Positions 12,460 through 24,500 of a stretch of DNA of 64,000 bases are shown here, in pieces. Within the stretch, counting starts at the first letter, position 1; every line of letters starts with the position of its first letter. A program made the translations under genes and the position numbers. This stretch comes from Solen grandis (taxonomy: Eukaryota > Mollusca > Bivalvia > Adapedonta > Solenidae): NCBI GenBank assembly GCA_021229015.1, contig CM037778.1, forward strand, positions 81,325,842 to 81,389,841, written 5' to 3'. The notes beneath the pieces are model-generated. The model did no database searches. It saw only the letters and a list, made by a program, of their open reading frames with translations, and was not told the DNA's origin.

Positions 12460-12460
12460 T
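11600..12460. repeat. dispersed element A, copy 2
   Basis: The longest intact-looking copy. It shares long collinear stretches with 26805-27540 (GAGAGACGGCG at the left, GTAGGTCATTC, GGTATTTGATT, CATGTTAACAAA, GTTAGTGCAGAATCG, CACTAAGCGCGGAGAGGTAC) and ends near GCCGCCGTCTTAAAATGACG followed by a GA tract. The two ends carry a weak inverted match (GACGGCGGC against GCCGCCGTC). No coding capacity is seen, so it is probably a non-autonomous DNA element. Confidence 0.75.
12426..12457. repeat. (GA)n microsatellite
   Basis: A pure GA run at the end of element A copy 2, preceded by TGACGTCACTGTATTATTGA and AAAGACAGAA. Confidence 0.95.
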
Positions 12461-13429
12461 TGTAGTGGGATGAAAGCGTATAAAATCTAAAATCTTAATA
12501 TTGAAAATGACATTTGTCACCTCTGTGTTACATTCTGTAAGTATTTCTATCGATTGCGAGCCAGTTTACACATCTTGAAAAGATTATCTTGATGACAGGA
12601 TAGGTGACATATCACATTGGTTATTAGTATGAAGGTAAAACATATTTAAAATCAAATAATCTTTGACATTTCACATCAATAACCATAGCATATAGATCTA
12701 TATCAAAATAACACAGCTTCTTTTCCTTAATATGCCGAGTTTGACTTCCTACCGGCAATGTTGTGGTCATCTTTTCAGTATTTCAGTCTTTTGTCAACAT
12801 TTTAAGCCAGATATAGTTCTGCCTCCGTCTTTCCTCATACAGCATCGAACAAAACCATTTTGCATAAATCACGTCAACCATTGACTATCTGTTATCTCTG
12901 TGTAGCTATTGGATAGGATGGTGGTCACTCAGATGGAAAAGCTATTATGGAAGATAACCCAGTAACTTTCGGATCATCGTCGGAAACCCCCGGGTGACTT
13001 TTACTGTTTCACTTCATGAAGAAATCGATCGTGTCCGACGAAGTTTTTAACGAGTACTTTTGTGTTTGCTTTATTTCTAATCTATATTATAACGAAAATA
13101 GTGTTATATAAGAGATATAGTGATACGATTTCGGTGACGTCAAGTTTCTTTGAGAAAATGAGATGTTTATGATTCTATAAAATTAATGAGTTTAGAAAAC
13201 TGAAATATCAAATATATCGCAGCCACTGTTCTATGTCATGAAAAAGGCAATGGTGTGTTTAATATATTTTTTCTGAGTGTTTCAAAGTGAATTACTACGT
13301 TTTAAAAATGTGAATATGGTATCACTTCTGCACATTACTGGGAATAATCACAATCTTTTCCATTGTGTGCATGTTTGGATATAAATCACGGTAAAAAAAA
13401 AATACAAATATCAGACTAGTCCTGAGACC
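12461..13429. other. non-coding interval
   Basis: AT-rich; no coding frame or recognised repeat. Confidence 0.5.
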
Positions 13430-13528
13430 TGAGAGAGAGAGAAAGAGAGAAGCAAAGTCTGTTTTGAATAGACGGCGGCTTGCATAAAAATGACGTCACT
13501 GTATTATTGAGACTAGAAAGACAGAAAT

Positions 13529-13562
<34 letters not shown>
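13430..13562. repeat. element A terminal fragment with GA tracts
   Basis: GACGGCGGC, then TGACGTCACTGTATTATTGA, AAAGACAGAA and a 30-base GA run reproduce the end of copy 2 (12380-12457). Another short GA tract lies at 13432-13451. The rest of the element is absent, so this is a solo end or a related short element. Confidence 0.7.
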
Positions 13563-13567
<5 letters not shown>

Positions 13568-13876
13568 GAACAAATGAGTAACATTAAATAAATGGAACAT
13601 TAGTTAATTTATTTTATTTTCCCGTATGGTCATTTAAAACACATACATTTGTATTTCCATTCATGGCTCCATGAATCGTAAAAAAGTCTATGAAATCTCT
13701 CAAAAAGATATATGAGGTTAAAATAAATGGTCAGCAATGTTCAGTGTGTTTTACACAGTATCAATAACCTAGCGATTTATAATTCAAAATGGACTCAAGT
13801 TTACCTATGGGATTTCATTGTGGATATTCGAGGTTGTTATTAATTCAAAAGAACAATTGAATCTATATATTTTTAT

Positions 13877-14118
13877 TTAACCCTTTCCCTCATATAGACT
13901 CATTTTGACGCACTCATTAGGTGCCACATAAAGTCTGATCTGCAGAAAACTACAGTTAAACCTTACCAAATTGAATTACAAAATCCTCATTTCCAGACCA
14001 CTGAGGAGCAGCGAACAGCATAAAACCTGATCAGCCTGCGAGTTACTCGCAGGCTGATCTGGTTTTTTGCTGTTCGCATAGGTCTTTTCATGGTTTCCTC
14101 TATGAGGGAAAGGGTTAA
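13877..14118. mobile_element. piggyBac-like MITE, copy 1 (complete)
   Basis: The element at 13881-14114 begins CCCTTTCCCTCATA and ends TATGAGGGAAAGGG. It is flanked on both sides by TTAA (13877-13880 and 14115-14118), the hallmark of piggyBac-type insertion. The centre, 14029-14059, is a near-perfect palindrome around CTGCGAGTTACTCGCAG, and the flanking GCGAACAG/CTGTTCGC extends the fold. There is no coding frame. Two more copies occur at 35863 and 41896. Confidence 0.88.
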
Positions 14119-17100
14119 TCGATGTATAGATTTTTCATCAGCGTGTCATCTAATTTGCTAGGTTCCCCCAGTTATATAGTAGGTTTTTGTTTTTTTTTAA
14201 CTTTATGATCTAGATCAATAGACGCACGCTTTAAAAATCTGAGGTGTACATATACTATTCTGTCTTGTGAAACTAATGATTTAAATTTACCCTGTCTGTG
14301 TATATTTGGCAGGCAGAGTATACGGAAGTTTTATCGTGTGAGGAGATAAAGTTGAGAGGCCTAGTATAAATTGTCCACGCTGATAGTTACAACACAAAGT
14401 GTGGGAGAACTCCGTGGGCATAGGTTGTTATATACCCGGAAGTGTTTGTGAATTATGTTATTCCCAATCTTTTAGTGGAAAAGGTGAGTTTAAATTATTT
14501 TGATTGGAAATCGACACCGTTTTATTTGTATTTATTTGTAAATCGTTCTATGACCGAAATTTACTATCATGTTTTACGACTGTATGTGTCGTTCTATGCC
14601 AGTTGTTCTTTGAAGTAAATGACATCGATCTCTAGATAAACACATATACATGTCAACAAAACATACCTGGTAGATAAACAACTAGTGCTAGTGTACATTA
14701 ATTGACGGGTCTGAGGAAACGATCGCTGCTGTGGATGATCATTTTAATGAACCTTCCTATGTGGAAAGTACTAGTCAATCACAGAACCTGTCAATCAACG
14801 TTATAGAGTGAGCTTTAAGTTAACCAGAGAGGGAGGGAACTGGCATTCAGAAAGACAAAATGACACGACTTCATACACGACAGAAAGACTTGGTATCTAA
14901 GTATTCGGCGTTGTTGCCTGGGCGACAAATAATTAAAGAATATTAAGTTTTATTGTTACGGGGCATTGTCAACACGAAAAAAAACCTATCGCCGTTCTGA
15001 CAACCCGTTAACACGCAAGAATGATTATTTTGATTCAACAGAACAACCTTGCAGTGCGATAGAATGAGAAAGATATCTATCATGAAGTCGTTTTGCGTAT
15101 GCGACTGTGACCGTGAGCATGTTGGCGTTACACGCCCCGAATGAGAAGTTCGTATTTCGTCATATTAACACAGTGGTGTTAATGAATCCAAAAGAGTCAC
15201 ACAATATTAAATAATCTTGTAAAATTCTGCGTTTGCTTAGTTTTTCGTAAGTTGTAAAACTGTGGCCTAATGGTAAAACTACCACAAATTTCAAATCATC
15301 ATTTTGGTCAGTTCATGCATCTATAAGTCAACTATTGAAAGTGTTACATATATCTTATATACTTTTCAAAGTTTGCTAAGCACCAATGATAATATTCTTA
15401 ACCATAAAGAAACTTTTGTAACTCGAAAAAAAATAAAAAAAAATAAATGAAATAATGAATCATTAAACTACTTATTTCAGGTTTTTGATAATTAGGTCAT
15501 TTGATTGACCACGTGGATGTATCCAGGTGGCTAAAATTCAACATTCATAAATAAGAGTCACAATTTCACATTAACATTTAAAACTGGAATCGCAATTCCA
15601 TATTTTATTTCGTTAATTACTGTAATTGCTTTGAAATGTTTATGAATATATAATTTATTGTTTTTCATTTCTTTGTTTGATTCATTTTTTAAAATTTCAA
15701 AATCTTGGATTTCCTTTTATTTCATTTTCAATTTCATTTATTTTAAGTACCGTAGGTTGTTAAAGGAACAAATTGAATTTTAAGATTCATGGGTTAAAGC
15801 CTTATTAAACGTATATTTGCTTTTGTTTCTAAAAACACATGTTAGTGTTTTTTCTGCAAAATGTGTTGACACACTTAAATAATAAAGCAGTTTTAGTTAA
15901 ACACACACGCGCGCGCGCACACACACACACATGCTGAGGTATGCCTTTATTTTCATTTTAAGAAAGCCTTTATATCAGTGGTTTTAATCTGAAAAAAATA
16001 AATAAAATAAAGTAAATCTCTCCGTTGTTTTTTTCTTAAAGAAAAATATATATGAGTTTCGTAGCTGTAGGGTATTTTTTTTCTTCAATAATACATTTTG
16101 GTCCTAGAACAATGGAGAATTTATACTTGTTAAGTATTTTCCATGCAGCATATTTCTCCAGTTAGTTTTAAAATGTATTATAAGTTACTAATTGTGATAA
16201 TATATCCTGAAAATATCATTTTGATTTGCCTTTTAAGTATCTAAAAATCTCTTTTTTTTTAAATGCCCTATTTTCATCACATTTTAGCAATCAGTGGTGT
16301 TCTACCGTAAGATATCTTAAACGGTGTAATGTATATATCTTTAAGTTAAGTCTTAAGTATTCTTGTGCAAAATTTAGAACAAAAAAACAAACAAAAAACA
16401 AAACAAAAAAACGCTTTTAAAACTTAAAGTACAATACAAATGTAAACAAGTCATACCGGGCTTACAATTCCATATTAGTTTTTATGCGATAAAAGGTAAA
16501 TGTTTTGTAAGATATAGAATTTCTACTTTACTTCGATATGAATTCGTGTATGAGGGGCCATTATGTTTTGTAATACGTGTCAATGGAGTATGTCCAATAC
16601 ACATAAACAAGTATCACCGCTGTTTACATTAATACCCCCTACCCAGCATTCATACAAATATTTCAGACGTTTAGTTGCAGTGAAGATATTTGGAATACAA
16701 TACTATAGGATCGCTTCCTCTGGAAACCATTCTTAACGCAACTTGTACATTAAATGCAAAATTAACTTCGAGTGTATATTAAAAAAAGTGACGTGTCAAT
16801 ACTCAATAGGATAAATAACTATTCAAGTATAAACTGTTTCTTTGGGTTTACGCATTTCAGTAATTTGGGCCATTGGCAATAAGGCATCACAGGGTAGGCA
16901 AATATCATGATTTCACACCCAGCTACATTATCCTGACAAACGGGGCGGAAACGTTCAACAATCCCCCCCCCCATTATACATGTTCTTTTTTTAAGGAAAG
17001 GAAAGATAGAATAACCACTGTGAAATTATATTTCATAATACGTCCATGCTTACAAATGAATATTAATATTTTAGTTTACTTTGTATATAAGTTTGTGGAG

Positions 17101-17511
17101 ACACCTAGCTGTAAACTTGCAACAATCCTGATGATATCTTAATCTATGAATTAGATGTATTATAAAACTGAATGTTAAAAGTTGAAGAGATTATTTCCAA
17201 TATGAATTGTAACACAGCATTTACCTTTAAGGTCTGACTTAAATTCAACTAAAACTAACACTTCTCTAGGATGAGTAAAATCAAAACTGAAGTTGTTTTT
17301 TTTTAATCTGTAAAAATAAATCTATCATCATTATTTCTCTGTAAATGGAATGTGTTCCTTAGAAACATCTATTACTTAAATGGCAGGGTTTTACCTATGT
17401 CAAGATTCTTTGAATGTTCTCTTTATTTAAAATATTTACACGAATACATTCTTTTTAGTCAACGTAAAATGTATTCTAATACTATAAAATATTTTTTAAA
17501 TTTTATTTAAG
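14119..17511. other. plexin upstream region, probable 5' UTR intron
   Basis: No protein-coding frame. The plexin coding exon has an acceptor (TTTTATTTAAG) immediately before it, so a non-coding first exon must lie upstream. A candidate donor, AAAAG/GTGAGT near 14480, follows a less AT-rich stretch at 14320-14480, but this is only a guess. The region also holds A/T tracts, a C run at 16963-16972 and a CA/CG dinucleotide tract. Confidence 0.45.
15901..15930. repeat. (AC)n/(GC)n dinucleotide tract
   Basis: ACACAC, then CGCGCG, then ACACAC; an alternating purine-pyrimidine tract of 30 bases. Confidence 0.9.
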
Positions 17512-18544
17512 GTGTGTGAGACAAATGGAGTTTAAACAACAGTCACAGCTTCTTGTGGTGGTGTTTTGGTTTTTTGCCTTTCACCCGCTGTTCTTAACGT
17601 CAGCTGAAGCAGTTGCGTCCACGGTTTTTAAAAAAGATGTTACTAATATACAATTTTATGGGGACTACATTTTTGTCGCTGGAAATGGAACCCTGTACAA
17701 GGTAGCAAAGAATTCCTCGAAGATAACGGAGACCGTTTCAACATGCAAGGACATCCCTCATGACCAATGTGACAATACGAATACGGTGTTGGTCATCAAC
17801 CGGGTCAATAAATATCTAGTTTTATGCGGTAAGGGGAACTATGGACAATGTCAAGTTGGACTGATTGATAACCTAACACTATCCCAAGTGAACAGTGAAA
17901 TGAAAGTTTCAGTTGATAAAAGAGATGATGTGGCATTAGTAACAGACACTGGTGCAATAACTTTAGGTGTATTATATGGGAAAGAAGTTGATATGGTTAA
18001 AAATACTCAAGGCTATTCGTTCAAATATTCACTCAGCACGTGGAAGTTAAATGAAAAGTATACCGCTTCATTAACCAAATCCCTTAAACTGGCTTTAAAA
18101 AAAGATGTTGGGTCCTATCTTATATTCTACAAGGCTGCATTTCAATCTGATGGAATAAGTTATTTTATTACGAATCAGAAAAAATATGAAGATGATTCTG
18201 CATACGTTACAAAAGTAGTTAGAGTATGTCAAAACGACACAGATTACAATACCTATGTCGATGCTGTTTTAAAGTGTACAATAAAAGACAACAGCTATAC
18301 TCTGTTACAAGATGCAGGGATCATAGAACTCGCTGATGCAAGCGACAAGTTCTTCGTGGGAACTTTTACGGCTGCAGATGATCCTACTGCTGTGTCTGGA
18401 GACAGTGCGATATGTGTTGCAAACTTAACTTACTTAAATGAGGAATTAGATAAAAATCGAAACAACGTGATTAATTGTCCCTATCCAACAGATGCGAAGA
18501 AGTATTTATTATATGAAGGTTTGCCTTTGTGTGCGAATGAATAT
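17512..18544 (+). CDS. plexin coding exon 1 (signal peptide, most of sema)
   Basis: The acceptor ends at 17511. A GTG nine bases upstream extends the open frame, but the first ATG at 17525 gives MEFKQQSQLLVVVFWFF, a clear signal peptide with probable cleavage near LTSAEA/VAS. The exon encodes 340 codons and ends ANEY before GTAAGT at 18545, phase 0. The frame stays open 93 codons beyond the donor, but that tail runs into an A11G11 tract and a repeat and is intronic. Confidence 0.93.
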
Positions 18545-21500
18545 GTAAGTATTACTGCAAGTTTGATATTTATTTACTTTCTGAAATGTAGGCGTCCGTC
18601 TATACAAGGAATTAAAAAAAAAAAAGGGGGGGGGGGTCAATTATTGTATGTCGCTTATATTCATAATTTTGAATATCATTTTTTCCAGAACTATCGTTTG
18701 TCGTGTGTGTTTGTTGGGTTTAACGTCCCTGTCGGCAGTATTTCGGTCATTTGGAGACAATGTCTACTTGAGACATATATAGTGCTGGCACACTGTAGTA
18801 TATATTTTCTGAACGCCAAGTAAGGGAGCTATAACCTGTACGATTAAGAACTATTGACTTTTAATTAGAAGCTAGTAAGCAATAATCAATATTTCGATTG
18901 ATGGTGTAAATGTAGTATATTGTAGGTATGAAAATGTGAAAAAAAATGAGCAAAAATAATATAAAGAAGTTGCATTCCATCAAGTGTGAGAAGTTGGATA
19001 GAGCATCTGTCATCGTTATTCGATATTCAATATCGAGCTTCAGCCGAATTCACCACAAATGAAATGCGAATATCAAGCTGGCGGCAAATTACGAGACAGG
19101 TCTGAGATCGAAATTCAAAAACTTATCACAGCCGAATATTGAATTAGATTCCAATTCCGAGCTAAGTCGGACACCCGACGGTTATTCACCATATAAAAAA
19201 TGCGAATATTGAGCAATTTCCAGGTCTGAGAAAAAAATCAAAAACTTAATACAGCCGAATAGCTAGGTTCCAATACCGAGCTATGTCGGACATCGCAATT
19301 CACCATATAAGAAATGCGAATATTGTACTGGCGGTAAAAAAATGTTACTTTATTAAGACATATTGTACATAAAAAGTGATTTGTAGTTTATATATAATCT
19401 GAAATTAAAAGTTGAAAAATAAATGGCCGATAAAATTTGATTGATTACACTCCTTTTCTTTAGACGTCATCGATTGAAATTTTTGTCTATAAAGTTTTTT
19501 TCTATCAGTCGGTCCATCATCATTTAAAACATACAAATATTATCTACTTGCAAAGACATTCAACTTGATTTATATTTTAAGGATTTCAATACAGGATAAA
19601 TACATTATATTGCCAGGCCAATTACATAAATCGAATTACGAAAGAAAATGTGCGATTCAATGTAACACATGATGACACATACAACATAATCAGGCATGTG
19701 TTTGGTTTCTCATAGGACATCTTTATACTTCATTATACAGACGTGAGCCCTGTGTTGTCAAGGCAATCTCATGATGATTCTATCAAATGTAAAGCAGGTA
19801 TGTAGTCTTCTCAACCACATGAACTATATACTCGTAGAAGAAAAATCCCATGTTTAACGGGGGAAAAAACAACAACAATGTACATCTGTATTTTGTTGTG
19901 TCTAAAGCAGATGATTATATGGCGAGCCTAATAAATGAAATGATGATGCATACTGAACACCTGTGTGTTGATGGTATTTTCTAAGCACTTCTGCTTGTTT
20001 TGACCCAATTAGAATTTTTCTTTAGTATCTGGGCACGGTGATGGCTTTTGTCACTGTACCTCAAATTTATTGTCTTTATTTTTTTCCATGTATTATTCAA
20101 AACACTTTTAAAACTGTTTACAGATTTCGCACTCACTGCATCTTCCGGGAGGATTTTCCATACGTTTATTGATCGGGAAGAGAATCTGTACTCCAAATCT
20201 TGTTTTACTCCTGATTTTTTCCAATTTCCATGGTTGTCCCCTTGTTCTCTATTCAGCTATTTTGATGTTTGGAATATCGGTCATGTCATATTGGTGAAGT
20301 ATCTTGAAAAGATTGATCATGTCTGCTCTATCACTACGGTAAATTAATGTTGGTAGTCCTAAATGAATTATTCTTTCTCTTTATGATATTTTTTTAAACC
20401 CTGTTACTATTTTTGTTGCTCTTCTCTGGACGTTTTCGATTGCTATGGTATCTTTCTTGAGATAAAGCATCCAAATAGAGGCTGCATATTCCGAATGTGG
20501 TCTTATCAATGTTTTATACAGTGGTAAAAATACATCTTTGTCTAAACATTGGAATTTGTTACGGATGATCCCGAGAGTGTGATTGGCTTTTTTCACTTTC
20601 TCTTGTATATGGGTTGTGGATTTTAGTTTATTTCCGAAAATTACTCCGAGATCTTTCTCTTCTTTGATGTTTTCTATTTGACATATGGTATATTCCTTTC
20701 CCATTGTGTAAATATATTGTAGATTATTCCTGCCTAAATGCATACATTTACATTTACTTGAGTTTTACTTTATTTGCCATAAACATAACCAGTCTTCTAG
20801 AGTATCTATGTCCTTTTGCAGAGATAATATGTCGGCATCTTTTGAAATGTCTATGTAGATTTTTGTATTATCTGCAAATAACTTTGTGACATTCTTAACC
20901 GTATCTGGAAGGTCATTAATGAATATCAAAAACAGGATTGGACCCAACACACTTCCTCCATCAATTGGGAACATGAATTCCCAAAACGAACCTGTTGTTT
21001 ACGTTCATTTAGAAAATTCTTGATCCAATCCAGTAGGCTTCCACCTATACCATAAACTTTTAATTTTAGTAGTAATCTTTGATGAGGGACAGTGTCAAAT
21101 GCTTTTGCAAAATCTTAATATATACAGTCTATGTTGCACCCCTATTCATAATTTCAGACCATTCTTCTACTACCACTTCGAGTAGTTGTGTGACACAAGA
21201 TCTTCTTGATCGAAAACCATGTTGATTTTCCGCAAACAGTTGTTACTTTTCATGTAGTTGACAATGCTATCTCTAATGAATGACTAACACTTTACATGGT
21301 ATCACTGTGAGACTCACAGGTGTGTAATTACTACAAGCTTTTTTGTCTCCTTTTCTAAAAATAGCTGTTACTTGTGCTAATTTCCATATATTTGGTAACT
21401 GACCAGATAATAGGTATTTGTTGAAGAGTGCATAGTGGTTTGGCTAATTCTTGATGGCATTCTTTTAAGATCACTGGGTAAATTGCATCTATTCCAGGCG

Positions 21501-24500
21501 ATTTCGAAAAATCTAGAGCTTTCAACTTTTTTTATTACTTAAGTTTCTGTTACCTCCAGATAATTTAAAGCTTAGCCAAAGGACTTATCAGTGCAGGATG
21601 GTATAGACAGAGTATCTTCAGTTGTGAAAACGCTGGCGAAGAAAGTATTTAACAATTCACACTTTCTATTTTCGTCACTGGTAATTGTACCATCCTCATC
21701 TCTAAGGTCCCCAATGTTAGATTTTATCTTCAATTCCGAGGAAACGTAACTCCGAAAGGACTCATTATCATTTTTTATGTTATTTGCCAACTTTTTCTCA
21801 AAATTATATTTAGCTGTTCTACAAGCAGTTGTTGCCCTGTTTCTGTTAATTGCGTATGCTATGTAGTTTGACGCATTCTTACATGTATTGTATTTTTTCC
21901 GAACTTTTTTGTCAATCCATTTCCGTTTTTGATTGGTTTTTCTTTGTGTTGGTTTCGAAATAAAACGTTCAATTCCTTCATTTTTTTGTATATATAATTC
22001 CAGCATTCTTCCAATTTTTTTTTCCAAATAGTCCCTCCCAGTTTGTTGAGTTGAAGAAGGCTCTCAATGATAGGTAGTCACCTTTATTGTAAACAGGTCT
22101 TTGGGATTCACAGTTGTTTGGGAGTGCATAGCATTGAAATTTGAAATTAAGGCAAGAGTGGTTACTTGCTCCTATAGGCGGTAGAATCTCTAGATCTGAT
22201 ACCACATCTTTTACATTTGAAAAAAAAATCTAACCGCAAAGGAGTTTGCCCTTCTCTAAATCTGGTGTCACCTTCCACATGCTGAAACGAAAATAAGTCC
22301 TTAATGCATTCGACAAATACAGACGAACAACATTCATTTCCCTCCGATGACTGTAGAAAATCCCACTTAAATTGATCCATAATAGAAATCACCGACCACT
22401 AATATATGAGAGTCCTTCATTTGTACAGCACTTCTAAACAAGTCAAGCATTTTAAAATTGTTGTCTCTTGTAGATGAAGGACATCGATATATGTTGCCTA
22501 TCAAAAGAGTGTCTGAACCCTTTAGTCTCAGTCTAATCCAACATGACTCGTTAAAGTCATGGTTTGATAGTTCATCCACTATAGCCATACTTTTCTTCCT
22601 TTTTTTCCAATAAATGATAACTCCCCTACCGTCTTGGGATGTACAAGCGTGTTGGTAGCCAGCTTGAGCATACGAATCCAGAGGCGTTTTTTCTTTATTT
22701 TTGCGGAATTTGGATTGTATCTCATTAAAAATAATAATATCTGGATCGTGGTCATTTAATAGGCAGTATATTTCGTCTTTCTTATTAACTATTCCACTGT
22801 CCAAGTTACTGTCAAAAATATCTAAAAAGTTCACATTTTATATGTAAAATCACTATTTACATTTTTTGTACATGTTTTTAAATTCTTCGTCGGAGGGGGA
22901 TCTTCCCCTGCCAAGATTATTTCGCCGAAACGTAGGCGAACATTCTCCTCTCTGGCCATCCTGTCAGCTTTTTGTTTTCTTTTTCCCTTGCTCACTCTGA
23001 GTTGTTCTTCTGTAAGGTCTCTGGATATGATAATTTGTTTTAGTATTGGGTTATTTAAGTTATTTACTTTGGAAGAATTAAATAAGAATTTCCGACGCTG
23101 TGATTTTGATTCACACTCTACTTTCATAGGTATTTCGATTTTATCTGTGTGTTTTTTTCTTCCAAAGTCTAAAACATGTCTTCGTTATGAGGTCGTTCTC
23201 TCCTGTGATTATACTTGCAACTCTTTGATAATTTCTTTACGGAGTTGGGGATTTACATCTCTGATTGTTTGACATTCAAGAATACTATGTTTGAAGCTAT
23301 ATTTTCCGGGGTCGTCCATATTGATGTGTTGCTTTCGTGTTTTGCTGCTTCAACGTCTTTCTTGACTGTTTCTTCAAGATCTATTTTTTTTCTCTCCACT
23401 TTTGCTAAATCTCATCATTTGAGCGTTTAAATTCAACAATGTTTTTGTTCATTGATTTTATATCTTGTGCCATGCTTTTACAGTTCATTCGTTATAGAGA
23501 GCTATTGGAAGTCTGGTACATTTTAGACGGTCCCAGTTTCCACACGAGTCGCAGTTCATTGTTTTAGTGTCGTCATCATTTTTGTCGGACAAAATATACA
23601 TGCTGACTGTTTATTGCGAGAGCTTGATATTCTCGTACTGCGAGACGCAGTCCTGTATCTCCCCCCGGTTACCATTTGGATAGTCACTACTAGCTGTATA
23701 TGTTATATAGGGGGAGGGGGCAACAGATTTAAATCGTACACCTACGTTCAGACTCAAAGGAATAGGAAGAGAGATAGGGCAATCCCTTTGTCCCTGTTCA
23801 ATTTGCAACTCTATTAACTGAGTATGAATACAGGGCAGTACCTATAAAATAAATTATTTTATATATAATTTATTCAAGTCCATACATAGCAATCCAATGT
23901 CAGTACAGCTTGTATATATTTACCAACTGTTGATGGGTATATGGCAATCCTTATAATCAACTGAATTTTATATACTGTGCAATCTGGTCAATACAGGGCA
24001 ATCCCTATGTCAGTATGCTGATATTTATTTGTTAATTGATGACGGGTATAGGGCAATCATTATGCACATCAAAATGTCATTATTGTATGAGCAGTCCATT
24101 TCTCAGCCATACTTTTGCTAGTATATTGCCAGGGTGAATGCCGTCTTTGTATAGACCCCAATTTATCCTTAAGTTTGTCGGTTTGTCTTTTTGTTTATTT
24201 GGTCTTTCGACATCCAAGTTAAATTTCGGCGACCGCCCCCTGCCCTTGAGTTGATGCTTCTTATTACTTCATTTACAACATCGACTAATGTTTTCAGTGT
24301 TTTGTTATCCTCAGTAAATTGATCTGGAGTGGGGTGGTCTTTATTTTTGTTCCAGTTTTTTTTATTGAAATGTAGGGAATTTCTAATACTGTCAACCTTA
24401 AAGATTTTTTCTATGATAAACTCTTCTAATTGTAGACGATTGTATTAAGGTTGTTAATACATTTCTATATTGTTTTATCAGTTATATTCTAATACATTCT

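Noticed and set aside
18545..18823. Extension of the plexin first exon by 93 codons
   Set aside because: It lies after a perfect GTAAGT donor, crosses an A/G homopolymer and a repeat fragment, and the true next exon continues the plexin pattern.
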